Source of the DNA: Lasioglossum baleicum | Lineage: Eukaryota; Arthropoda; Insecta; Hymenoptera; Halictidae | Assembly: GCF_051020765.1 (NCBI RefSeq) | Contig: NW_027469288.1 | Location: 1-64,000, forward strand | Reading direction: 5' to 3' | Length of the DNA stretch: 64,000 bases | Shown here: one piece after another, positions 9,421-17,625 of the stretch | How the letters are laid out: every line of letters begins with the position of its first letter | Position numbering within the stretch: position 1 is the first letter of the stretch | Notes under the pieces: model-generated | Databases searched by the model: none | Seen by the model: the letters and a program-made list of their open reading frames with translations, nothing else | Told to the model about the DNA's origin: nothing | Position numbers and translations under genes: made by a program

Positions 9421-12400
9421 TTAATCTTTGTTTGTGGGTGTTTGAGTGGGGAAGTATGGTTTGAGGTCCGATATATGTGCCTTGCCGAGGTTCTTTCCTT
9501 CCTCGTTGGCCAAGTTGTATACTCCCGGTGACAGTTTTTTCGTTATTGTTACCGGACCAGTAAATTTCGGCGATAGTTTCGCCGCAAAATGGTTAGCGGC
9601 TGACGAGAGCACTCTCTGTCGCCTCATAACCCTGTCCCCTACGTTAAATTCTCGGTTTCTCCGACGCAAATTATAATGATGCGATTGTTTCCGATATGCG
9701 TCCTCGAGGTTTTCTAACATCCAATGCCGTAGCGTCGGTAATTGCGATACTCGTTTTTTCCAGGTCTCATTGGATGTCACCTCGAGGTCGATTGGAGGCT
9801 CGACGTTAGCCCTCGCACATTTTGCCGGTCGCGGCTCTCGCCCGAAATTGAGAAACGCTGGGGAGGCTTGTAGAACGGAATGGTGCGCGGTATTATACGC
9901 AAAACGAAACTGAGGTAAATTCAAGTCCCAATCGCGGTGGTCCCTCTCTATATAAGCGACGATCATCGTCTTCAGGATCCGATTCACTCGCTCTACTGGG
10001 TTCGCTTGCGGGTGGTACGGGGGGGTGGTACTTAATCGAATGCCGTATTCGTCGGCAAGTTCCCTCAGAGTCTTGTTCGCGAACTCGGTACCATTGTCCG
10101 TCAACAAGACATCCGGGGTCCCCCATCGCGAAAAAATTAACCCTTCTAGGGCGTCCGCTATTTTCGGACCGGTTGCACGTCGAAGCGGGGTGCACTCTAT
10201 CCACTTTGTGAACAGATCCTGCATAACGAGAAGGTACGAGTTGCCGGACCTGCTCGGAGGGAACGGACCCATAATGTCGGCAGCTACTACTGTCCAGGGC
10301 ATGTCGACTCTGCGCCGACCCATCAACCCCGGTGGGAGTGTTTGTTCCACCTTCGTGAGCTGACAGGTATTACAGCGTCTTACGTATTCTACTGCCGTTC
10401 TATACATGCCTGGCCAGTAGTAGCGGGTGGCGATACGATGATAGGTCTTTTCGACCCCTAAATGCCCTGCCTGTGGGTTGTCGTGCGCCTCCTGCAGGAT
10501 CTCGGTTCTCCGTTCCTCTGGGATTACGAGTTTCCACTCGTTCCCGTCGGAACCCAGCGTTTCCGCGATCAACGGATCTGTTCTTCGACAAAACAGCTCC
10601 CCGCCTCGAATTGCCCAGTCCGGAAATTTCTCGGGATTTTTCTCGACTTCCGCAAATTTTCCCTCGTACCACTTTGGGCGAACCGCGGCCACGATATGAG
10701 TTTCCCTTTCGGTATCCCCCTCCCCCTCGTAAATACGCGAAAGTGCATCTGGCACTTTATTAAGGGCTCCTTGCCGATATACTACTTGGAAATCGTATTC
10801 CTGCAGCTGCAGGGCCCAACGCGCTAACCGACCCGTGGGGTTTTTCAAAGTTCTAAGCCACCGTAAACTGTTGTGGTCCGTAATTACCGTAAATGCGTAC
10901 CCTTCTAAGTATGGTCGAAATTTTTGTACCGCCCAGACAATCGCGAGACATTCGAGTTCTGTAGCGGAATATTTTCGCTCCGGTAATGTGAGTGATCTGC
11001 TCGCGAATGCTATTACGCGTTCGACCTCATCGACCTCTTGCGTTAATACCGCGCCTAAACCTACCGTGCTCGCATCCGTCTGCAGGGTAAATGGGGTTTC
11101 GAAATTTGGGCACGAGAGGGTAGGTGCCGAAGCGATCGCGTCCCGTAAGGATTCGAAGGCGCTTTGTTGGGCGTCCTTCCACTCCCATTCGCGATCTTTA
11201 CGTAATAGACGGTTCAGTGGTTCGGCAAGTGTGGCGAATCCCGGAATGAATCTCCTGTACCAGGAGGCCATCCCGAGAAAACGCCGCACCTGCTTCACCG
11301 TTTTCGGCGGAGGATACGATAAAACGGGTTGGATTTTCTCCGCGTCCACCTTTAATCCCTCTCGGCTCACCACGAAACCCAAATACCGAACTTCTTGACA
11401 GCAGAACTCGCACTTATCAGGATTTATCATTAGACCGGCTTCTTTGATTCTATTCAATACGCGTTTGAGCCATTCGAGATGTTCTTTGAACGTTTTGGTG
11501 ACGATGATTATATCGTCTAGATACGAAAACGCGTGAGGCTCCATTTCTGGGCCTATTAACCGGTCCAATAATCGCTGAAAGGTTGCGGGTGCTCCTGTCA
11601 GACCATACGGCATGCGGCGGAAATGGAAAAGACCTTTTCCCGGTACCGTAAAAGCTGTTATTTCGCGGCTTCCTTCCTCCAACGGAATTTGGAAATACGC
11701 TTGACTGAGGTCGATGGTCGAGATATATTTCGCGGCCCGCAACTTGTCTAGGATTTGCGTCATGAGCGGTAACGGATACGCATCTTTCTTCGAGACCTCG
11801 TTAACCTTTCGGAAATCGAGACAAAAACGGTATTTACCGTTGGGTTTCTTAACCATCACGATCGGACTTGACCAACCACTTTGCGATGGCTCTATTATGC
11901 CGTCGGCCAGCAGCTTATCTACTTCCTTATATATGGCCTCCTGTACTTTCGGGGAGACAGCATAATATCGCTGTTTAATCGGGGGATGGTCGCCCACATC
12001 GATTCTGTGGCTAGTCAAGTTCGTCATTCCGGTCATATCGTTAAATTCCGGTAACGTGGTCTCGAGAAACTCTTTTAATTGCCGTTTTTCGGCTTCCTCA
12101 ATCGTTTGCAGACCACAACATACGGTGTCGGGGTTAGTATTCTCGAAAGGGAATTTCTCATTTGGCCGTTTCGCAAAATACCACACTGAATTGTGGTATT
12201 CGGCTACTATGCCGAACTTCGCGATTGAATCGGTTCCTAATAGCAGGGGTGTCACCAGATTGTCTAGGACTCGCGCAAATATATCGCGTTTCTCTCTGCC
12301 TATTCTTAACGAAAAACGTGCCTCCTCGATTGCTCGATCTACTGCGCCGGTGGCGAGGAGGAAATAGCAAGGTTTATCTGTTGTTCTAATTTCGATAATT

Positions 12401-12615
12401 CTATCCTCGACGTTCTCGAGGGTTTCTCGGCTCACAAAGGTCAGCGACGAGCCCGAGTCTATTAAAGCGCGGGTCGCGAAATTGCCGATGTACGCGTCGA
12501 CGGTCAGTAGCGGGGGTCGGTATTCCTCCCCATTTACAATTACGCGGGCCGATATTAATTCGGGTGAAGTCTCTCCCGACCCCTCGATCGACTTCCCCCC
12601 TCGTTTCCCGACCGT
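9421..12615 (-). CDS. pol: Pol polyprotein: protease, RT, RNase H, integrase
   Basis: Open for 1064 codons from 12615 to TAA at 9423-9421, with no stop and no ATG before the protease, as expected for a frame entered by -1 shift from gag. Numbered from the codon at 12615, the protease motif DSGSS is at 53-57. The RT has LDFRK (266-270), catalytic Asp 302 and YLDD (365-368). The RNase H has Asp 514, an E-x-E pair (553-555) and Asp 580. The integrase has H711-x6-H718 and C748-x2-C751 for zinc, then the D,D35E triad Asp 780, Asp 840, Glu 875. A KFTGP segment near 1017-1021 and the HISDLKPY tail match the GPY/F-like Gypsy integrase C-terminus. Every catalytic residue I looked for is present. It would copy the RNA to DNA in capsids and insert it in nuclear chromatin. 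Confidence 0.97.
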   Translation of the reverse strand, partial: TVGKRGGKSIEGSGETSPELISARVIVNGEEYRPPLLTVDAYIGNFATRALIDSGSSLTFVSRETLENVEDRIIEIRTTDKPCYFLLATGAVDRAIEEARFSLRIGREKRDIFARVLDNLVTPLLLGTDSIAKFGIVAEYHNSVWYFAKRPNEKFPFENTNPDTVCCGLQTIEEAEKRQLKEFLETTLPEFNDMTGMTNLTSHRIDVGDHPPIKQRYYAVSPKVQEAIYKEVDKLLADGIIEPSQSGWSSPIVMVKKPNGKYRFCLDFRKVNEVSKKDAYPLPLMTQILDKLRAAKYISTIDLSQAYFQIPLEEGSREITAFTVPGKGLFHFRRMPYGLTGAPATFQRLLDRLIGPEMEPHAFSYLDDIIIVTKTFKEHLEWLKRVLNRIKEAGLMINPDKCEFCCQEVRYLGFVVSREGLKVDAEKIQPVLSYPPPKTVKQVRRFLGMASWYRRFIPGFATLAEPLNRLLRKDREWEWKDAQQSAFESLRDAIASAPTLSCPNFETPFTLQTDASTVGLGAVLTQEVDEVERVIAFASRSLTLPERKYSATELECLAIVWAVQKFRPYLEGYAFTVITDHNSLRWLRTLKNPTGRLARWALQLQEYDFQVVYRQGALNKVPDALSRIYEGEGDTERETHIVAAVRPKWYEGKFAEVEKNPEKFPDWAIRGGELFCRRTDPLIAETLGSDGNEWKLVIPEERRTEILQEAHDNPQAGHLGVEKTYHRIATRYYWPGMYRTAVEYVRRCNTCQLTKVEQTLPPGLMGRRRVDMPWTVVAADIMGPFPPSRSGNSYLLVMQDLFTKWIECTPLRRATGPKIADALEGLIFSRWGTPDVLLTDNGTEFANKTLRELADEYGIRLSTTPPYHPQANPVERVNRILKTMIVAYIERDHRDWDLNLPQFRFAYNTAHHSVLQASPAFLNFGREPRPAKCARANVEPPIDLEVTSNETWKKRVSQLPTLRHWMLENLEDAYRKQSHHYNLRRRNREFNVGDRVMRRQRVLSSAANHFAAKLSPKFTGPVTITKKLSPGVYNLANEEGKNLGKAHISDLKPYFPTQTPTNKD

Positions 12616-13976
12616 TTACTGCACCTTCGGCAGCGATTTATTGTAACCCCCTCCGCTCCGCATCCGTAGCAGTGCAGTTGCGGTTCTTCACGGCAGTCTC
12701 GAGACAGGTGACCAGTCTTACGGCAATTCCAACATTGATGCTGGTACTTCCCGGTAGCACGCGGTTTATCGCGTCGCGGCCATTGTTGCACCGCCACGGC
12801 TGCAGTCTCCTTCGGTGTACGAGCTGGGGTTTCGCGGGATGAGCTACGTGATCTGTTCCCGGGTCGGTATCTTTCGTGTCCCCCCGGCGTCGACGACAGT
12901 TGTTTACCTGCCCCCGACTCCCGAGGTTTGCGAAGTGCCGATCCGGTTCGAGATTCTTTACGGAAGGATCGGGAGAGTCGACCGCCCGACTCGTCACTTT
13001 CTCCCCCGCTAGCGGAGGATACCGCGTTCGCGTACCCAAAAGTGACCGACTTACCCCTTCCGGGTGCTTTTACGCGTGAATGTCTACTGGGATCGAATGC
13101 TAACCCGGGGTGCACCATTTCCGATGGTTTGGGATTCCCCCGTTTTCTACGCTCTTCGACCCGGTCCGCCTCCACTAACCTATCTGACGCGTCATCGACC
13201 GTGCTTAACGACTCTCTTGCTATCGCTTGTCGTAACGATAATTTCGCGCCTTCATACAATATCCTTGCCATTCTCTCCTCTGACCACCGCGGCTGTAATT
13301 TATCGAACATCGTGGTCATGGCCATTATGTACTCGCGGACGGGCTCTGTCTCATCCTGGAATCGTTCTCTAATGTTCCGTTCCAGGTTGAATTGGTATTC
13401 GGGGTCCCCGAAAAATTCTCGAAACGCGGTCGCGAATTCCGCCCAACTCCCACAACGACTTCCCTTGCGTTTGTGCCAACGCTTTGCTGTGCCCCCGAAA
13501 CAAACTGCTACGCAGTCGATCAATTCTATATCGTCGATGCCGTGATACTGTTTCTGGTGTTCGAGGTCCTCTAGAAATTCTTCTGGGTCCTCTCCCTCTT
13601 CACCGGAGAATTTTAGCCTCCATCGCCTAATTATTTCGGCGATGGGGGTTCCTCTATAATTCAACTCTCGGGGTCTCGCTCCGCGTGGCCCTTCCGCGTC
13701 GGGGTCGTCGCGTGATTCGGGATTCGCACGGGATTCGGGGTTCGTGCTCGGCATTCTTGGTACCGGACTACGGCGTCGTTCGGGAGACCAAGGTCTCCAC
13801 CTTTGATCCTGCGGGACTCTCAAACTAAATTCGCGGGGCGGTGATCTGCCGCCGCCTTCATTTTCCTCTTTCTGACTAATGCGTAAGGCCGTTATATGGT
13901 CTAACGCGTCCCCGTAGTCCGATTCTCCGCCGTCGTCCCCATGTTCCTTTTTCGGTAAATTTAACGAACTTCTCAT
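12555..13976 (-). CDS. gag: Gag polyprotein with CCHC zinc knuckle, 473 aa
   Basis: The ATG at 13976-13974 has A at -3. An in-frame stop at 14066-14064 limits any upstream extension, and no other ATG lies between. Residues 1-100 are charged and Pro/Arg-rich. About 105-255 resemble the Gypsy capsid region (Retrotrans_gag-like): a LKFSG...PEEFLEDLE entry, a GGTAKRWH segment and a SWAEFATAFREFFGD helix. A basic, Ser/Arg-rich stretch follows (about 275-410). The C-terminus carries a CCHC knuckle (415-428) and a second C-x2-C-x9-C-x2-C module (436-452) for RNA binding. Gag would build the particle that packages element RNA. The ORF is intact and ends TAA, 61 nt inside the pol frame. Family-level assignment of the capsid region is by pattern only. 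Confidence 0.92.
   Translation of the reverse strand: MRSSLNLPKKEHGDDGGESDYGDALDHITALRISQKEENEGGGRSPPREFSLRVPQDQRWRPWSPERRRSPVPRMPSTNPESRANPESRDDPDAEGPRGARPRELNYRGTPIAEIIRRWRLKFSGEEGEDPEEFLEDLEHQKQYHGIDDIELIDCVAVCFGGTAKRWHKRKGSRCGSWAEFATAFREFFGDPEYQFNLERNIRERFQDETEPVREYIMAMTTMFDKLQPRWSEERMARILYEGAKLSLRQAIARESLSTVDDASDRLVEADRVEERRKRGNPKPSEMVHPGLAFDPSRHSRVKAPGRGKSVTFGYANAVSSASGGESDESGGRLSRSFRKESRTGSALRKPRESGAGKQLSSTPGGHERYRPGNRSRSSSRETPARTPKETAAVAVQQWPRRDKPRATGKYQHQCWNCRKTGHLSRDCREEPQLHCYGCGAEGVTINRCRRCSKRSGNEGGSRSRGRERLHPN
12562..12609 (-). promoter_or_regulatory. Programmed -1 ribosomal frameshift signal (gag to pol)
   Basis: The heptamer GGGAAAC lies at 12609-12603 and sits in the gag frame as G-GGA-AAC, the canonical X-XXY-YYZ slippery form. 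Gag and pol overlap by 61 nt (12615-12555) and pol is exactly one base back. Downstream, GAAGTC (12595-12590) pairs with GACTTC (12571-12566), and three more G-C pairs (12599-12597 with 12564-12562) extend it past one mismatch. The stem starts three to seven nt after the heptamer, with an 18-nt loop. A pseudoknot is possible but not shown. Confidence 0.88.
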
Positions 13977-14314
13977 TTTGATTCGTGAACCTCGACACCC
14001 AACTCGAAACAGAGTTTCCGTAACCGCGGCCGTATGACCCGAAATGGAATTATTCCCGATATATCACGTTTTAGACAGAGAGGGTGCGTTTTCTTTTTCG
14101 TATCGCTAATTTTTCTCGTAATTATTACGACGCAAATTTTCCTTTTACCGACACGAATTCCGACTTTACCTCTACTTACTGCCTTTCCCCCAGCCCTTTC
14201 TCGCTCTCTCTATCGCGCCAAAAAGGGGAAAACAACAACCCAATCAAAACACTAAATCGGACCCTTTTCGTCAATTTCCCACGCACCTGCCCGTCGACAG
14301 TATTACTGCGCGGT

Positions 14315-14482
14315 CGCTAAGATACTACCGGTAGATTTTCGCAAATTATTCGCCAAATTTCCTCAAGAAACTCGCTAAAAGGTGACCATTATTTTTCCGC
14401 AAATTGTTCGCTAATTTCCGAAAAACAAAACTCGCAAAGTATCTACTACTAGGATCCCGCAAATCTCTTTATTTCCGACTAG
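14315..14482 (-). repeat. Three imperfect ~58-bp tandem repeats in the leader
   Basis: Copies run about 14315-14372, 14373-14432 and 14433-14482 (last one shorter). On + each begins CGCTAA or CGCAAA, has CCGCAAAT or TCGCAAAT near the middle and ATTTCC towards the end. Copies one and two end in ACT, and the third ends in a different sequence. The block lies 340-510 nt upstream of gag in the element's direction. Copies differ by many substitutions, so the repeat is older than the insertion. Confidence 0.65.
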
Positions 14483-15708
14483 CGCTAGTCGTTTCACCAA
14501 AATATTTCATAAAAGGGGTCCGAAAATTTTAATTACTTGTTAAACTCTCTAGAGTTCAATCGCAAATGGGTTATATTCGTCTAGACTACGGACGATATAC
14601 GGACAACAAACCAACTTCCTCCACCACATGTATAACACAAAAAAAAATTTTATATATAAAAAAAAAAACCGTTTGCATGTGGGATTAATTTTTGGGAAAC
14701 AGCATGAACATAATCAAAATATAACAACGAGGTGAAACTATGCGAGAATATCGCAGCCGCGGGTGGATTACGCTATATGCGGTACCTTCCCCGCGACCGA
14801 GAGTTTTCTCTCTATTATCAATTCCCAATAATTGCAATTAAACAACCGTGTGCCATTCCGAGAAAAAAAAAGAAACAATTTGCATAAATTATGACAATAA
14901 GTTCAATGTTTAAATATTAGGAGTTGGTGATTATTGAGGAAAGTGGAATGGTATACCAGAGGGGAATAATATGAGAAAAATGTATCGGTATTGTGGACCT
15001 TTACGGGCGGACTACCTCTAGGGGCGATCCTAGTCTCGTAACGGTATTACCCACAATAAACAAATATAAATTGTCCCTCGTATTGGGGATTATTGGGGCG
15101 AAACTCAAGATTCCTGGGCGGGTCACACTCGGTGGTGTGTCCCTCTCCCGCGAAATCAAGTGTTACCCCTCCGCCAATAACGAGGTCCAAACACAATTAA
15201 ATAAACACAGTAAATATGCACAGTATATAATAAAAATTTTTCCAATGAAATAATGAAAAAAATCAGACTGCGAAGGAAGCGTGATCGGTATTGATTGAAT
15301 AACGTAAATTTTCTATTAGTTTTTGATTTTGTTTAATCTTGTATAAACTTTAATTATTTTATCTGTACTATGGCCAACGTCGCCTAATGCCAATTTGTCA
15401 ACCTAGAGTTACACTACTAATATCAGCAACAAATTACCCGAAGGTCCGTTAATATTTATTAAATAATGGATTGAAAGTGGAATAAACAATGTTATCCAGA
15501 TGAAGCTAAATGAGATTATCCAAATTATTACTATTATTATTAGTACACTGTGTGCAATTGCGTCGAGAATACGCGCGATCACGTTTCCTTTTCTGACCCT
15601 CAATCCTGAAAATAAATTTTGTACACCCGGTATATCGTAACGGTGGAATGGCACACGAAATTCGAAAATATAATGAACAAAGGCCTTCGTCAAGGACCTT
15701 GAACAGAG

Positions 15709-15762
15709 AACAGGCTGTTGTAAATACGACGTGGCACCGTAATATCTTTTCAACAGCCTGTT
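15709..15762 (-). other. 12-bp perfect stem-loop in the leader
   Basis: 15709-15720 and 15751-15762 are perfect inverted repeats of 12 bp with a 30-nt loop. The hairpin would lie roughly 230-290 nt downstream of the primer site in genomic RNA, a region where retroelement packaging or dimerisation signals are often found. Function is inference. Confidence 0.6.
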
Positions 15763-15988
15763 GCTGTGTTTACGAGGTGTTGGTTCGTTGGTTCGAGCGA
15801 GACAAAGAAAGTACCGCTCAAGGACGGGTCGTGTTTCTCTACTACGCGACCGTTTCGTTCGACCGATTCAAATTCACACGTTTCGCCTTCGAAATTAGAA
15901 TTTTCCCGTGAGAGCCTCGAACTTCCTCACGCGTCTCTTTTTTAAAAAGCCTATCTCAAATCGCTTTTTACGGCGAGATTTCCGCAAT

Positions 15989-16000
15989 GTTCGGGCGCCA
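15989..16000 (-). other. Primer binding site, tRNA-Lys type
   Basis: Reading in the element's direction, three nt (AAT) after the 5' LTR comes TGGCGCCCGAAC. TGG pairs with the tRNA CCA end, and these 12 nt are those of the well-known Lys3-type primer site. After base 12 the match to the classical 18-nt site stops. A host tRNA-Lys is the likely minus-strand primer, and comparison with the host tRNA set would settle it. Confidence 0.82.
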
Positions 16001-16003
16001 ATT

Positions 16004-17621
16004 TGTCACGACGTTTATTTCCCGGCGAACCGAGAGATAACCGCCTTCGAGAAATTAGGGCCTTGCGACCGGGCCACGCTCGGTCGCGCGACACGTGGTC
16101 CTCTCGAGACAAAAGATCTTCGCAGATTCGAACGGAACGACAAATTTGGACACGAAGTGAACGGGCGCCAGGTACTATACCGTACCACGCGAAACTCTCG
16201 AACGACTCGATCGGTTCTCAAAACGACGTCGAATCTGCGAACATCGTTTAGGCCGGTGACGGCCGCGAATGGGTCCAGGGGACCACGTGAGGAAAGGAAC
16301 GGGGCATTCCCCGCGACGAGAACGTTTCTCACGGTAAATGAAGCTACTCGGTAGATCTCGGGCAAAATATAGTCGTTTATTAAAACGAGATGGTCATACA
16401 ATCCGCCGGCCGTTGCCGGCGGTAGTCAATACCTTTGCCGGCGCGAACACTAAAGTGACGGCGGCTGTTCGGCCGATCGCGCGGAATAACTTCTATCGCG
16501 TCGAGCTCGGTCGTCACAGGACTTCGCGTGAATTTACAAGCCACGAGGGCACGAATTCGACCGAGCTCCGGTGACGTACGCGTTCCTAATTCGAGACTGG
16601 GCGAAACGGGCGAACGGTGAACGACACGAAACGAATACGGCGCATTATCCTCCCGAGGAACGATCCGAGGGCAACCCGAAGAATTACCGGGCGAATATCG
16701 TGGGTCCCGAATAGCTCGTGCACGAGGATTCGGCGACACACGATCCGCGGCCTCGCGAGCCTCTCAGGAGAGCGACTCCTGGTCAACGGTGAACGCGGGG
16801 AAACACGCGGTACACCGCGGTACGAACTTTCGCGAACTCAAATAACGTCCCCGAACCAACACGAACTGGTCACAAAATTATATCGAGATGAAGCCTGACC
16901 GGCACTTACCAATATCGCTGTAATGGCGGCAGTCGCAAAATACTTTTTGAATCGCGGTCTAAGGTTCGCACGTCTTTACTAATTGTAGTCCTTCGACCCA
17001 GTGGCCCAGTTCGAGATGCTTCGGAACGCGGAAGCGAGTTTTCCCCCCACTCTCGTCTTCGGCGACGCTCGGGCCAATCACGTTGTTTCTGGGCGCAGGG
17101 ACGACTCGATGACATGTCGGCCCGGGCCTTCGGTATTTTCTATTTTCCGAAGCCCGGCCGATATAAGGCGGTAAGTCGGCATCCATGGATCCGAGCCGTT
17201 CCGGTGTAGCTCTCATGGCATTTTCCGGATGAGACGTCGACGAGGGTGGACTGCTGATCGTCCTTATGTTTAACAGCCTCGTCGCTTTCTCCGGGTTGAC
17301 AGATCCGGGCTCGGTCCAATCCTCGCCGTCTTCCTCGCCAGCGGCGCCCTGTGATTGGTGTTCCGAGCGTCTCCGCTTGCGGCCTTCCGCCGATCGGCGG
17401 CCGGAGACAGGTATCGGGCTCCTCGCCGATTTCGGTGGTTTCTGAAAACTCTTGTCGCGCCCGGCGGCGCGACATTCAAATGCGATAATTCTATTCTTTT
17501 GGGCGTTCGGATGTCCCAGGGAGAGCGCTCGTTATAACCGTTTCGTTATTATGCCGCTTTCCAGTGACCCGGTCTTTCGCTTAAGGTTCGGAGTGACGTA
17601 GGCGGAATCTGCCACGTCACA
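16004..17621 (-). repeat. 5' LTR of the retrotransposon
   Basis: The 1618-bp repeat adjoins the primer site, so it is the promoter-bearing 5' LTR and drives transcription leftwards. It is identical to 6764-8381 except at 16363 (C against A at 7123). A TATA-like ATATAATTTT lies on - at about 16883-16874, and AATAAA on - at 16381-16376, so a U3 of roughly 0.75 kb is possible. The start site itself is not determinable here. The right edge CA is followed directly by the GCGT duplication. Confidence 0.95.
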
Positions 17622-17625
17622 GCGT
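17622..17625. repeat. Target-site duplication, right copy (GCGT)
   Basis: Matches 6760-6763 on the other side of the element. Together they show an integrase-mediated insertion with a 4-bp stagger. Confidence 0.9.

Larger units (their letters stand above)
13977..15988 (-). other. Long untranslated leader between primer site and gag
   Basis: About 2.0 kb, noticeably AT-richer than the coding region, with homopolymer A/T tracts around 14640-14672. I see no gene in it. A minus-strand frame at 15753-15409 encodes hydrophobic stretches but has no ATG. The leader should contain the packaging and dimerisation signals of the genomic RNA. Two structured elements inside it are listed separately. Confidence 0.75.
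6764..17621 (-). mobile_element. Complete Ty3/Gypsy-type LTR retrotransposon
   Basis: The 10,858-bp element is inserted in the satellite with its sense strand on -. It has two 1618-bp LTRs (TG...CA ends), a tRNA-Lys-like primer site, gag, pol in the order protease, RT, RNase H, integrase, a third ORF, a polypurine tract and a 4-bp GCGT target duplication. The domain order with integrase after RNase H is that of Ty3/Gypsy (Metaviridae), not Copia. Gag and pol carry no internal stop, and the LTRs differ at one position (7123 A against 16363 C). Long LTRs, a Lys primer and a 4-bp duplication recall insect elements of the Osvaldo/Ulysses/Woot group. That placement is from memory and tentative. 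Confidence 0.97.

Noticed and set aside
10835..11398. Plus-strand ORF of 187 codons inside pol
   Set aside because: It is antisense to conserved RT and RNase H sequence and has no domain of its own.
12928..13545. Plus-strand ORF of 205 codons inside gag
   Set aside because: It is antisense to gag, low in recognisable content, and explained by the CpG-rich, stop-poor composition.
15409..15753. Minus-strand frame with hydrophobic, membrane-like stretches in the leader
   Set aside because: It begins at a TTG, contains no ATG, and its hydrophobicity is what AT-rich sequence gives. I see no envelope or viroporin feature.
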